A stretch of DNA of 61,773 bases from Thermococcus sp. (GTDB lineage Archaea > Methanobacteriota_B > Thermococci > Thermococcales > Thermococcaceae), in assembly GCF_026988555.1 (NCBI RefSeq), contig NZ_JALSLB010000026.1, positions 1-61,773 of the forward strand, in the 5' to 3' direction. Both the position numbers and the translations under genes were made by a program. This document shows positions 34,117-42,656 of this stretch, in pieces (the stretch's first letter is position 1; each line of letters starts with the position of its first letter). The notes under the pieces are model-generated. The model was not told where the DNA came from, searched no databases, and saw only the letters and a list, made by a program, of their open reading frames with translations.

Positions 34117-35439
34117 TCACCCCTTTTCCAGCAACGCGTAGAAGAACCCTATCGTCCCGTGACTGTGAGGCCATGCCCTCATCGTCCCCAGCAAAAGGCC
34201 CTCATCGTAGGGGCCGGTCAGGGGGACAAGCCCCGCATCGGGGTGCCTGCCCAGGAACCACTCCACAACGCCCTCGTTCTCCTCGTGAAACATCGAGCAT
34301 GTCGAGTAGAGTAACCTTCCCTCCGGCCTCAGGAGCTTCCACGCGCTCTCAAGGAGTTCTTTCTGGAGGGAGACAACCTTTGGGATGTTCTTCTCGCGGA
34401 GACGCCACCTCAGCTCCGGGTTCTTGGCTATCGTCCCGTCGCTCGTGCACGGCGCATCGAGCATCACCCCATCGGCGATCCCCTCCCCAAGAATATCCGG
34501 TGCCTTCCTTCCGTCCGCCCTGACTATCTCGGCAATTTCAACGCCAGTACGCCTGAGAACCTCATTCATGCGCTTTATTCTGGCTTTATCAACATCGAAG
34601 GCGTAGATTTTCCCCTCGTTTTTCATCAGCTCCGCCATGTGGGCTGTCTTGCCACCGGGAGCAGCTGCCAGGTCGACGACGGTCTCGCCGGGCTTCGGAT
34701 CCAGTACAAGCGATGCGACGGCAGCAGCTTCCTCCTGCGCTATGGCGAAGCCCTTGTTGAAGAGCCATTCCGGGTTGAAGGGGTCAAGAATCCTGATGAC
34801 GGTCTCAACTCTCCCGCTCCTCTCGAAGCGGACGCTCTTTTTTCTCAGATAGTGCTCAACGTCCTCAACGCTTGCCTTCAGGAGGTTGACCCTGATGCTC
34901 GTGGGCAGGGTCTCGTTGAGTGCCTTGAGGAGCTCCCCTGCCTCGTCCCCCACCAGCCCCCTCATCTTCACTATGAACCACTCCGGGAACAGGTAGTCCC
35001 ATTTCAGCCGCTTTTCCTCCGTATCGATAACCGGGACGTATTCGAAAACCTCCGGAAGAAGGTCGTAGTAATAATAGCCCACGTAGGGATGCGTCCTCTT
35101 CGACAGAAACTGGGCAAGGCCCCTAAGGTGCCCCCGGGTTTTTTCACTCGGATCCCTGAAAACCGCGATCTCAACTGCCACCCTGAGTGTCGCCCTCAGC
35201 CACGGGTCGAGTATCAGCGGGGAAACCCCAACAAGCTCCTCGATAACCTCATCTATAAGCCCGAGCCTCCTCTGGACGGAGTAGAATATCCCCGTCAGTT
35301 TGGAGTTCTCCCATCCCTCCACCCTGTACCTCGCAAAGGCCTTCCTCCTCGCCTGCTGGCTCGGCTTTACCTCCTCGCCGAGCTTCACGGCCTCAACCAG
35401 TGTATACAGCTGCCTATCCGAGAGTTTGAGTTTCCCCAT
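34117..35439 (-). CDS. NOL1/NOP2/Sun-family RNA m5C methyltransferase (second)
   Basis: This 440-residue enzyme has an N-terminal NusB-like helical domain (about 1-140) and a methyltransferase domain with motif I VVDLAAAPGGKTAHM near 255. The catalytic cysteines are in LDAPCTSDGT and YSTCSM. It is a paralogue of the gene at 3916-5271, with a GG in place of GS in motif I and a different N-terminus, so the two probably modify different RNA sites. It shares its strand with the HEAT gene upstream, separated by about 43 bases. Confidence 0.9.
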   Translation of the reverse strand: MGKLKLSDRQLYTLVEAVKLGEEVKPSQQARRKAFARYRVEGWENSKLTGIFYSVQRRLGLIDEVIEELVGVSPLILDPWLRATLRVAVEIAVFRDPSEKTRGHLRGLAQFLSKRTHPYVGYYYYDLLPEVFEYVPVIDTEEKRLKWDYLFPEWFIVKMRGLVGDEAGELLKALNETLPTSIRVNLLKASVEDVEHYLRKKSVRFERSGRVETVIRILDPFNPEWLFNKGFAIAQEEAAAVASLVLDPKPGETVVDLAAAPGGKTAHMAELMKNEGKIYAFDVDKARIKRMNEVLRRTGVEIAEIVRADGRKAPDILGEGIADGVMLDAPCTSDGTIAKNPELRWRLREKNIPKVVSLQKELLESAWKLLRPEGRLLYSTCSMFHEENEGVVEWFLGRHPDAGLVPLTGPYDEGLLLGTMRAWPHSHGTIGFFYALLEKG

Positions 35440-35482
35440 GTTCCTCCCACGCTAAATTTCAAAAGCTCTTAAAAACCTGCCG

Positions 35483-36751
35483 TCATCGTCCCAACCTGTC
35501 TAGGATGCGGCGGGCTATCTTCGAGTTCTCCTCCTCCGCCGAAGTCGCAACCTCCCCAAGCTTTGAGAGGAGGATCTCTCCTAACACCTCCGGGCACTTT
35601 ATGGAGACTGCCTCAAGCACAAGTAGTGCATCGAACTGAAGCTCCCTACTCGAGAGGGACTTACCCGCAAAATCCACGACGGTGCGGGCGATCTTTGGGT
35701 CGCAGTCCCGGAGGAGGTAATAGCTGAAGAACTGGAATGCCGCAACTGGATGCGACTCCATAAAGCTGAGGACTCTCTCCGCTATTCTCCTTCTACCACC
35801 TTCAGCGGATACAACCGCAAGAACCCTGGCGGCCTTTGAACTCCCCCAGGGGGTACCACTCAACAGTATCCCAATTAACTCATCCACAAGGGGTTCCAGA
35901 ACTAGGGCATCCTTCCCCTTAACACGGGATGAAACTGCCTGCAGGGTCCACAACGTGTCCGCCCGTGTTCTGGGGTTCCTGAGCAGTGCTTTAATCTCTT
36001 CAACGGATGAAGGATCGGATCTAAGAGCGGCCAGCAGAGCCTCGGCGTCCCCTTCTTCAACCGCCCTCGACACATCTACGGCCCTCTTGGTAGACCGGAT
36101 ATCATCGCTACCGCCGAACACAGTCTCCTTCACGCGTATACGTGTCTTCCTTGGAGGGGCCAGCTGGGTAAGGGGCGGGGACATGAACACCACCTTGCGC
36201 TTTTGAGGGGTCCTAAAGGGACCTGGGATCATTCGGGCGGGAACATCCATCCGCACTCCTCTGGTCTTCAACACGCTTCCCAACCACTTCAGGATGAACT
36301 CATCGGCGATGGCCACGGCAAGGTCAATGGCGGCGTTCACCTCACCCCTAACTATGAGCTCGTGTAGGACCTCCCTTGCTTCCTCGGGCCTCGATGAGTA
36401 GTATGAGTAGAGAAAATCTTCAATGGCGTGGGCAACCTCCCTGGCCTTGGACTTCACGAGGAAGTCTTCAGAGCCAGTTGCCAGGGATTTAACCCTATCA
36501 AGCAGGGGAGGGAGGTCCCCGATGATCTCAGCAGGTACGGGGCAGCCGAATACGTCCACCAGAATGCCCAAAACAAAATCCAGCAGGAGGGGATCCTTCT
36601 CGGATAGGAGCTCCCGGATGGAACCCAGCAGGAGCTTCAGAGTTTTAACATCCCCTGTAAAAACGAAGACGTTGAGTAGAAGCCTGAGCCCCATAGCCCG
36701 GATACGGGGGTTCCGTGAGGATATCAACCTCAAAATCTCAGAGCGCAGCAT
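35483..36751 (-). CDS. HEAT-repeat protein, C-terminal part
   Basis: This 422-residue helical protein is built of HEAT/ARM-like repeats, with a basic proline-rich insertion around residues 170-215 (PGPFRTPQKRKVV, PPRKTRIRVKE). No ribosome binding site precedes its ATG, and the upstream gene, also HEAT-like, runs 22 bases into it in another frame. A single extra C in the CCCTCCCCC tract just before the ATG would fuse both into one protein of about 570 residues. It is probably half of a frameshifted gene, though a coupled gene pair is possible. Confidence 0.7.
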   Translation of the reverse strand: MLRSEILRLISSRNPRIRAMGLRLLLNVFVFTGDVKTLKLLLGSIRELLSEKDPLLLDFVLGILVDVFGCPVPAEIIGDLPPLLDRVKSLATGSEDFLVKSKAREVAHAIEDFLYSYYSSRPEEAREVLHELIVRGEVNAAIDLAVAIADEFILKWLGSVLKTRGVRMDVPARMIPGPFRTPQKRKVVFMSPPLTQLAPPRKTRIRVKETVFGGSDDIRSTKRAVDVSRAVEEGDAEALLAALRSDPSSVEEIKALLRNPRTRADTLWTLQAVSSRVKGKDALVLEPLVDELIGILLSGTPWGSSKAARVLAVVSAEGGRRRIAERVLSFMESHPVAAFQFFSYYLLRDCDPKIARTVVDFAGKSLSSRELQFDALLVLEAVSIKCPEVLGEILLSKLGEVATSAEEENSKIARRILDRLGR

Positions 36752-37200
36752 GGGGGAGGGTAGAGGATATTTAGATGAGCCACAACGTCGGAGAGTTCGC
36801 CGGAAATGACGTCATCGCCATATTTCTTGACGAGGGGGACTATCGTATGGACCAGTCTCAGAAGGGCCTCATCCGAAAGAGGGAACCCTTCAACCAGGTT
36901 TTTGAGGACCCTCACCGCCTTCATGGCCACCTTTGAGTCACCACTGCTGAGCCCCTCAAGGATGGCATCGAAACCCTCCGTGGCCACCGTGAACCTAACC
37001 CTCTCATCCCCCCTCTTCACAACCTCGTTGAGGGCCATAAACGCACGCGTCCTGGTGGTTCCATCCCGGTCCTCCAAAAGCTTCAGGAGTATACGGAGTA
37101 CCCCGGTGTCCCGGAGGGCGAGCTCCACAGCATCCACTATCCTCCAGGACAGGATGAGATTCCTGATCTCCTCCTCACTTAAATTGCCCTCGGCACTCAT
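36730..37200 (-). CDS. HEAT-repeat protein, N-terminal part
   Basis: This 156-residue protein has alpha-helical repeat character (LRILLKLLEDRDGTTRTRAF, VAMKAVRVLKNLVEGF) like the gene that follows. Its last residues, PPPCCALRF, look like a frameshifted tail. The start at 37200 has a TATA-like gatatatg about 25-30 bases upstream and would be nearly leaderless. Read with the downstream gene after a one-base correction it would continue smoothly as PPPMLRSEILRLI. Confidence 0.65.
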   Translation of the reverse strand: MSAEGNLSEEEIRNLILSWRIVDAVELALRDTGVLRILLKLLEDRDGTTRTRAFMALNEVVKRGDERVRFTVATEGFDAILEGLSSGDSKVAMKAVRVLKNLVEGFPLSDEALLRLVHTIVPLVKKYGDDVISGELSDVVAHLNILYPPPCCALRF

Positions 37201-37244
37201 TCCAGTTATAACTACGAAGCTGGGGACATATATCGGTTTCGCTT

Positions 37245-37877
37245 TTAAACCGGTGTCCCATCAACGGTTAACCGCTCAAACCGATACACGTCCACAAGAA
37301 TCCGCTCAACGGATTTTCTGTGAAAGAAAAACTGGGCCGGGAGCTCAAAGGGAAGGGTAACCCTATGCGTTATCGAAAAACCGAAGTCTCTCACAAAGGC
37401 TTCGATGAAGCGTCTCACCTCAGGCTTGGCAAGGTGAATTGAGTAAACAACCTCCGCTACCTCAAAGGCCTTGAGGAGAAATGGCCTGTCTGCGTGGGGG
37501 CTCTGGCTCCCAAAGGGGGGATTCATAACGACAGTGTCAACCGCTTCGCTGAACCCCGATACGTCCATGTTCAGGAATTCAATGCAATCCCCCAGGCCCA
37601 ACGCCCCCGCGTTCTCCTCCGCAAGGGCAAGGGCACTCTCATCGATCTCAACTGCGTAAACCCTTCCCGCTCCCATAACGCATGCCCCGATCGCCAGCAC
37701 CCCGGTTCCCGCACCTAAGTCCGCCACGATCTTTCCCTGGATGTCCCCAATGGAACCGGCCAGCCAAAGCATCTCCGCAGCAACATCTCCGGGGGTTCGG
37801 TACTGCTCCAGTTCGGGTTTTGGGGAGGAAAACCCCTCCAAACGGGAGAGCATCATTGCAAGGTACCTTTTTCTCAT
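37245..37877 (-). CDS. METTL5-like RNA methyltransferase
   Basis: This 210-residue class I SAM enzyme resembles METTL5, which makes N6-methyladenosine in small-subunit rRNA. The N-terminal EQYRTPGDVAAEML, motif I VADLGAGTGVLAIGA and the catalytic NPPFGSQS are typical. ATG at 37877 follows AGGTGAGTGAC; a GTG three codons earlier lies in that signal. It overlaps or abuts the membrane protein gene upstream and is in the Dph2 transcription unit. Confidence 0.88.
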   Translation of the reverse strand: MRKRYLAMMLSRLEGFSSPKPELEQYRTPGDVAAEMLWLAGSIGDIQGKIVADLGAGTGVLAIGACVMGAGRVYAVEIDESALALAEENAGALGLGDCIEFLNMDVSGFSEAVDTVVMNPPFGSQSPHADRPFLLKAFEVAEVVYSIHLAKPEVRRFIEAFVRDFGFSITHRVTLPFELPAQFFFHRKSVERILVDVYRFERLTVDGTPV

Positions 37878-37882
37878 GTCAC

Positions 37883-38263
37883 TCACCTGTAGGCCATCTC
37901 CAACAGATCCCTGAGGGTTCCATGCATCTCGTATCCGGGGACGTGCAGGGCAGTGCCAATTATTCCGGACAGTATCGTAACCGACACCGCGCCTATAAGG
38001 AAGAACACGGACACGAAGACAGAGACCGAGAGGGCCAGTTTGACACCGGTTTTCTTCCAGAGGAGGTACGTGAGGAGGAGCAAAAAGCTCGCCAGGAAGT
38101 TCACCTTTATGAAGATCACCGCGCTAACGACGGAGAGAACGGCGGCGGTGGAACGTCTGGGCTGTATGTAAGTCATAAGCTCAAGAACCAAGGTGAGGGC
38201 CCAGTAGTAGATTCCAAATATCGCTATCCAGTTCAATACCTCAAAGGGAACCTCCAGCTCCAT
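37883..38263 (-). CDS. Small membrane protein in the dph2 operon
   Basis: This 126-residue protein has about four hydrophobic segments (residues 8-30, 40-52, 56-72 and 80-105). No family is recognised. The start at 38263 follows GGGGG with 8-base spacing and overlaps the dph2 tail by 23 bases; earlier in-frame ATGs at 38287 and further upstream exist. Its conserved placement between a translation-modification enzyme and an rRNA methyltransferase gives no clear functional hint. Confidence 0.65.
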   Translation of the reverse strand: MELEVPFEVLNWIAIFGIYYWALTLVLELMTYIQPRRSTAAVLSVVSAVIFIKVNFLASFLLLLTYLLWKKTGVKLALSVSVFVSVFFLIGAVSVTILSGIIGTALHVPGYEMHGTLRDLLEMAYR

Positions 38264-39281
38264 GGAACGATACCCCCACGGGTTCATCCTCCTCTCTTCC
38301 AGCGCCGAGGATCTCATCGAAAGCGTAGTCCTCGCGGAGGCCCAGAATTATTTCGACCTCAGTCGGTGTCAGCACGGGCTTCCTCCAGTTCTCGTAGTCG
38401 TCCATCGGAACCCTCGGACAGGCGACGACGACGTAAGCATCGAAGTCGAAGCCCTCCAAAGCCGGGTAGTTGATGTGGTTCATGGCTATGAGCCCCGCGT
38501 ATTTCCCGTGCTCCCGGAGGAGGCTGACTATCTTCCTTGCCTCGGCCAAGCGAAGCTGGCCCTTCTTGGTGCTGACTACCACTCCAAACCTTTGAGCATC
38601 CATGGCCTTTGCTATCTGCGCCCAGCGCTTCCTTATGAGACGCTCCGCTTCCCCCCCCATCCATATGGCATCGCCGGAATAGGGGTTGACCGCCAAGGTC
38701 GGTTTGCCCGTTGCGACAGCAACGCCAAGGGGATGGAAGTAGCCGGCACCGATGAAGAGAACCCCCTCGGCATTGACCTTAGCCGCGGCAAAGTTGCAGC
38801 CAAGAACCTGACCGGGCCAAGAAACGCGGGAGTCACCTTCTCCAACGAGGACGTCAAAGCCTTTCCCTTCCAGAAACCCTCTTGCCCTTCTGAGCTGGTG
38901 AATGTGCTGGGCGGTTGTAACGAGGGCTATCCTCTTTCCGAGCTTTCGGATTTCCCCAAGGTTCTTCTCCAAGGCCGGAACCACATCAACGTTCGCAAAT
39001 GCCGGGACAAATATCGTTGGAACTTCGAGGTGGAGCGTCATGTAGCTGTGGCCGAGATGGATAAGAGCATCGCAGCCGAGGAGTTTGGCCTCCCTATCTG
39101 CAGGGTCGCAGGCGCCGTAGTTGATGTCCCCGCTTATTATAGCCTCGATTCCGTTCTCCTCAAGGAAATCGGCCAGGGACCGGGCCTCTCTCTTCAACCC
39201 TTCAGGTGTCTGGATGAGCACCCGCTTGGCGTTGAGCTCTCGAAGGATTTTCAGTATCTCGCGGCTCGAAACTTCGTGCAT
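38241..39281 (-). CDS. dph2: Diphthamide synthase Dph2
   Basis: This 346-residue enzyme catalyses the first step of diphthamide synthesis: transfer of the 3-amino-3-carboxypropyl group of SAM to a histidine of elongation factor 2. It is a non-classical radical SAM enzyme whose [4Fe-4S] cluster is held by three cysteines, one per domain. They are visible as Cys58 (YGACDP) and those in VLGCNFA and VVACPRVP. ATG at 39281 follows GGTGGTTCA. It heads a minus-strand unit with TATA-like catttaaac near 39310-39320. Confidence 0.95.
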   Translation of the reverse strand: MHEVSSREILKILRELNAKRVLIQTPEGLKREARSLADFLEENGIEAIISGDINYGACDPADREAKLLGCDALIHLGHSYMTLHLEVPTIFVPAFANVDVVPALEKNLGEIRKLGKRIALVTTAQHIHQLRRARGFLEGKGFDVLVGEGDSRVSWPGQVLGCNFAAAKVNAEGVLFIGAGYFHPLGVAVATGKPTLAVNPYSGDAIWMGGEAERLIRKRWAQIAKAMDAQRFGVVVSTKKGQLRLAEARKIVSLLREHGKYAGLIAMNHINYPALEGFDFDAYVVVACPRVPMDDYENWRKPVLTPTEVEIILGLREDYAFDEILGAGREEDEPVGVSFHGAGGSL

Positions 39282-39340
39282 TGAACCACCAGTCAATGAT
39301 TAGGACGAACGGTTTAAATGGGCATCGGAAGGATTCACCG

Positions 39341-39388
39341 TACCGTGATATTCTGCACCATAAACCCCCGCTGGTGTACTATACGGTA
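39341..39388. repeat. Imperfect long hairpin between dph2 and secreted hydrolase genes
   Basis: TACCGT (39341-39346) pairs with ACGGTA (39383-39388), and TGCACCA (39354-39360) with TGGTGTA (39372-39378, one G-T), leaving an 11-base loop and an internal bulge. It lies upstream of both divergent promoters. It may be a regulator site or relic. Confidence 0.35.
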
Positions 39389-39483
39389 TATTCAGGCACG
39401 CATGTCCGCATCAAAAATCATCCATAAGCTTTATTAACCAATAAAAATCATGTTATTTCCGCAATACATTGGAGGGAATTTAA

Positions 39484-40071
39484 ATGAAGAAGGTTGCTCC
39501 AATAGTTGCCCTGTTGGTACTTGCGACAGTGTTGAACCCCGTTGCGGCGTCCAGCAGTCTTGGCAGTTCGAACTACTACCACCCGTACCCTACCGGCATA
39601 GTACCCGGAGACATCGTCATAGGACACAACTCCCTGAGCAGCATCATAATCCCGGGCTACTGGACCCACACGGGTATAATCGCATACTACGACTACTCCG
39701 CAAACGACTGGGTCGTTGTGGAAGCCTGGGACAACCCCAGTGAGGTCAGGCTTGTATACCTCTCAGATTTCCTCAGGAGGTACGATACGGTCGCGGTTCT
39801 GCGCGTCGCCACCAGCAACTCCGTCAGACAGGCCGCGGTTCAGTTTGCCCTCCAGCAACTTGGCAAGCCGTACGACTGGCACTGGTACAGCAAACACGTT
39901 TATGGAGACAGCTACTACTGCTCCCAGCTCGTCTGGGCGTCATACATGGCCGCGGGTGGACCGGACATCGATGCCAACCCAGGCTGGAGCTGGAAGTATC
40001 TGGACGGCGTTGCTCCCCAGGAAATTTACGGCGACAGCGACACATACGTGATATACTATGACTCAGCCTGA
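39484..40071 (+). CDS. Secreted papain-like (YiiX/NlpC-P60 type) protein, copy 1
   Basis: This 195-residue protein has a signal peptide (residues 1-22, cleavage after AAS) and resembles the YiiX/YebB branch of permuted NlpC/P60-like cysteine hydrolases. Candidate catalytic residues are His62 in GYWTHTGI, Glu80 in VVVEAW and Cys146 in YYCSQLVWASY. Known relatives cleave amide or thioester bonds in cell wall or lipids; archaea lack murein, so the substrate is unknown. ATG follows GGAGGGAATTTAA, and a TATA box gctttattaa lies near 39427-39436. Confidence 0.8.
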   Translation: MKKVAPIVALLVLATVLNPVAASSSLGSSNYYHPYPTGIVPGDIVIGHNSLSSIIIPGYWTHTGIIAYYDYSANDWVVVEAWDNPSEVRLVYLSDFLRRYDTVAVLRVATSNSVRQAAVQFALQQLGKPYDWHWYSKHVYGDSYYCSQLVWASYMAAGGPDIDANPGWSWKYLDGVAPQEIYGDSDTYVIYYDSA

Positions 40072-40172
40072 ACTCTTTGTTCACTTTTTATTATCCTTTA
40101 TCCACATTTAGAGCGTCACTTTTTTTAAGTTCTATTGGGTAATCATTCCGCTAAAACCCAGGAGGTGATGAA

Positions 40173-40787
40173 ATGAAGAAGCTCGGTGCCATCGTGCTTG
40201 TCTTTCTGTTTGTGGCGGCAACGGCCGCCCCGGCCAGCGCCGGCAACCTGCTGAACTATATCTGGGACACCAGAACCTACCAGCATCCGTACCCAACCAA
40301 CGTTCAGGTGGGAGATCTAGTGTACGGCCACAGCCCGGACCTCTTCGGCGCAATAATCCCCGGATACTGGGTACACGTGGCGATAATCGCCTGGTACAAC
40401 GAGAGCATTAACGATTGGATGGTCATCGAGGCCAAAATCGGGAAAGGGGTTATTCTGACTCCCCTTAAGAAGTTCCTGAGCAGGTACGATGTCGTCGCAA
40501 TCCAGCGCGTTAAAACGGACGATGCCATTAAGGAGAGGGCGGTGCAGTTCGCCTACGCGCAGCTTGGCAAGCCTTACAACTACAACTACCTCAGCAAACC
40601 AAAGGTCTACAGCGACAAGTACTACTGCTCCCAGCTCGTCTGGGCGTCATACATGGTGGCCAGCAACTACAGGATAAATCTGGATGAGAACGACGGTGGC
40701 TGGAGCTGGAAGTACTTCTACTCCGTCGCCCCGCAGGAAGTCTACGACGACCCAATGACTTACACGGTCTACTACAACTCCGCTTGA
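40173..40787 (+). CDS. Secreted papain-like (YiiX/NlpC-P60 type) protein, copy 2
   Basis: This 204-residue paralogue of the preceding gene has a signal peptide ending APASA and the same candidate triad: His68 (GYWVHVAI), Glu86 (MVIEAK) and Cys152 (YYCSQLVWASY). The pair shares the HPYPT opening and the WSWKY...VAPQEVYDD ending, so it arose by tandem duplication. ATG follows GGAGGTGATGAA. A T-rich stretch precedes it and oligo-T follows, so it may be separately transcribed. Confidence 0.8.
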   Translation: MKKLGAIVLVFLFVAATAAPASAGNLLNYIWDTRTYQHPYPTNVQVGDLVYGHSPDLFGAIIPGYWVHVAIIAWYNESINDWMVIEAKIGKGVILTPLKKFLSRYDVVAIQRVKTDDAIKERAVQFAYAQLGKPYNYNYLSKPKVYSDKYYCSQLVWASYMVASNYRINLDENDGGWSWKYFYSVAPQEVYDDPMTYTVYYNSA

Positions 40788-40797
40788 CCCTTAATTC

Positions 40798-40805
40798 TTT
40801 TTTTA
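40798..40805 (+). terminator. Oligo-T terminator after tandem hydrolases
   Basis: Eight consecutive T residues (40798-40805), preceded by ttc, lie about 10 bases after the stop. This is a good archaeal intrinsic terminator. Confidence 0.5.
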
Positions 40806-40960
40806 TTAACCCACCAGGCCAACTGATGGACGACACGTTCTACGGCACGTTTTATGTCCTCCCAGAAGGATTCTCAAAAACTTTAAATACCATAACCGCC
40901 AACCATACATCGAGGTTCGAGGTATTGGGGTGATCGCTATGGGGGGCCGCTGAAGGGATT

Positions 40961-41278
40961 ATGGTGGTGACGACCGAGGGCATCCCCGGGTACCGTATCA
41001 TTGAGGTGAAGGGGCTAGCCAGGGGAGGGGTGGTCATGGCCACCCACCTCGGCAGGGATATAATAGCCGGCTTTAGAAACCTCGTGGGCGGGGAGGTCAC
41101 GGAGTACACAGAGATGATGGCAAAGGCAAGGGAGATAGCCCTCCAAAGGCTCATTCAGAGTGCCAAGGATATGGGCGCCAACGCGGTCGTCGGGATGCGT
41201 TTCATGACCTCCAACGTTGGCCAGAGAATGGCAGAGGTTTACGCCTTCGGAACCGCAGTCGTGGTTGAGAGGGGGTAG
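40961..41278 (+). CDS. YbjQ/UPF0145 family protein
   Basis: This 105-residue protein matches the YbjQ (DUF74) family of pentameric small proteins, sometimes called heavy-metal-binding. The opening TTEGIPGYRIIEVKG and GANAVVGMRF are diagnostic. The start ATG at 40961 has only AAGGG upstream. A better ribosome binding site GGGGTGATC precedes an ATG at 40939 that encodes just four codons before TGA. TATA-like ctttaaata lies near 40881-40889. The next gene starts one base after its stop, so they are an operon. Confidence 0.88.
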   Translation: MVVTTEGIPGYRIIEVKGLARGGVVMATHLGRDIIAGFRNLVGGEVTEYTEMMAKAREIALQRLIQSAKDMGANAVVGMRFMTSNVGQRMAEVYAFGTAVVVERG

Positions 41279-41279
41279 C

Positions 41280-42269
41280 ATGAAGAGGACGGTCCTCCTC
41301 CTCTTTTTTACCCTTCTTCTGGTCGGTTACTCGGCGGCCGTAACGCCTCAGGAGGCCATGATGGAGGCTCTGAAGACCGGCAACTACTCCCTCGTCGAAC
41401 CATACCTAAGTCCAACTATGGAAAGAGCCTTCTCCAGGGACGTCTTCGAGCTAACGCGGAACAGTTTAATCCACTCACACGGTGAGATAAAGGACTACGA
41501 ACTAACCAGGAGCGAGAAAAAGGGTGGCTACACTGTATATTACTACCGGGTCACGGCCGAAAGGGGGAACTACACCGTCAGTGTAACCGTAAAAGACGGA
41601 AAAGTGGAGGGGTTTCACCTCACGAGCCTCCCACTGAGGTTCTCCCCCCCGGCCCTCTATCCAGTAGCCGGCGCCCTCCTGGCCTTCCTGCTGCTATGGT
41701 TCTACCTCAGAAAGCTCGGAATAGCGGAGGTGATCTTCGGCGCCGTCCTCCTCCTCATAGTTCTTGTAGTTCAGCCCCCGCTACAGGCCCTCCCAAAGTT
41801 CCTTGGGGTAAACGGGACGGCTTTCACGGTACTCTGGAGCGGCCTTATTGCTGCACTCGTCCAGGAGGTCCTCAAGTACTTCGCGGCCAGGGGTAAGCCC
41901 CTGCGAAAGGCCCTGTACATAGGCGCCGGCCTCGGTCTCGGCGAGGGCTTCTACGTTGCGGCCATCTCGATTTTCATGGGCACCGTCTCACCGCTCGCGG
42001 TCCTTGAACGTTTTCTGGTCCTGCTCTTTCACTCATCGACGACGGCCCTCTTCGCATACTCATACAAGAACGGCTGGGGGAGAACAGCGCTCCTTGCGAT
42101 GGTTTTAACCCACTGGTTAATCGATTCCTTGGCAGCCTACTGGCAGTACAATCCAAGCTACTTAATACTGACCGTCAGTTACGTGACAATGGCAGTCCTG
42201 GCCATTCTCGTACTACTGAAGCTACTGCCCCTGGCAAAGCTGGAAAGGGAGGAAAACGTTAAATGGTGA
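41280..42269 (+). CDS. Membrane protein, DUF3887-like and YhfC/PrsW-like protease domain
   Basis: This 329-residue protein has a signal peptide, an extracytoplasmic alpha-beta domain of about 100 residues resembling DUF3887 (QEAMMEALKTGNYSLVEPYL), then about seven membrane segments. The membrane part has VQEVLKYFAARG, GLGEGFYVA and TALFAYSY...THWLIDSL, reminiscent of the Glu, Glu and His positions of YhfC/PrsW/CAAX-type intramembrane proteases. Protease activity is inference. It sits in an operon with YbjQ upstream and PadR/SdpI downstream, a neighbourhood suggesting envelope stress or peptide defence. Confidence 0.7.
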   Translation: MKRTVLLLFFTLLLVGYSAAVTPQEAMMEALKTGNYSLVEPYLSPTMERAFSRDVFELTRNSLIHSHGEIKDYELTRSEKKGGYTVYYYRVTAERGNYTVSVTVKDGKVEGFHLTSLPLRFSPPALYPVAGALLAFLLLWFYLRKLGIAEVIFGAVLLLIVLVVQPPLQALPKFLGVNGTAFTVLWSGLIAALVQEVLKYFAARGKPLRKALYIGAGLGLGEGFYVAAISIFMGTVSPLAVLERFLVLLFHSSTTALFAYSYKNGWGRTALLAMVLTHWLIDSLAAYWQYNPSYLILTVSYVTMAVLAILVLLKLLPLAKLEREENVKW

Positions 42270-42296
42270 CCCATTTATTTTTCCGGAGGCGGTGCC

Positions 42297-42656
42297 TTGC
42301 TGAGGGATCCAAAGATAAAGGCCCTAAAAAAACTGAGAAAGGACCTCCGCTCCGGGCTCTACTCGTACCTGGTGCTCCTGCTCCTTGAGAAAGAGGGCGA
42401 GCTCCACGGCTACGCGATAAGAAAAAAACTTAGCGAGCTGAGCGATGGAAAACTCGTGCCGAGCGAAGGGGCCCTGTACGGCATTCTCAAGAGCCTGAAG
42501 AAGTACAAACTGGTTCAGGACACCTGGGCTGAAGTTGGCGGAAGGCCGAGGAAGTACTACTCCCTGACGAAGCTGGGCAGAGAAGTCCTGAGCGAGCTGA
42601 AGATGGAGATAGGGGCGATAATGGAGACGCTTGAAAAACTGGGGGTGGAAAAATGA
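42297..42656 (+). CDS. PadR-family transcriptional regulator
   Basis: This 119-residue winged-helix regulator matches PadR: ELHGYAIRKKLSELSDGKL, PSEGALYGILKSLKKY and GRPRKYYSLTKLGREVL are typical. The start is a TTG after GGAGGCGGTGCC. Its stop overlaps the next ATG as ATGA, so it is coupled to the SdpI-like gene, which it may control. PadR proteins often repress adjacent transporter or membrane genes. Confidence 0.9.
   Translation: MLRDPKIKALKKLRKDLRSGLYSYLVLLLLEKEGELHGYAIRKKLSELSDGKLVPSEGALYGILKSLKKYKLVQDTWAEVGGRPRKYYSLTKLGREVLSELKMEIGAIMETLEKLGVEK

Noticed and set aside
38262-39284. Open frame of 340 codons antisense to dph2
   Set aside because: Dph2 is identified by its three conserved cysteines; the opposite frame has no recognisable motif.
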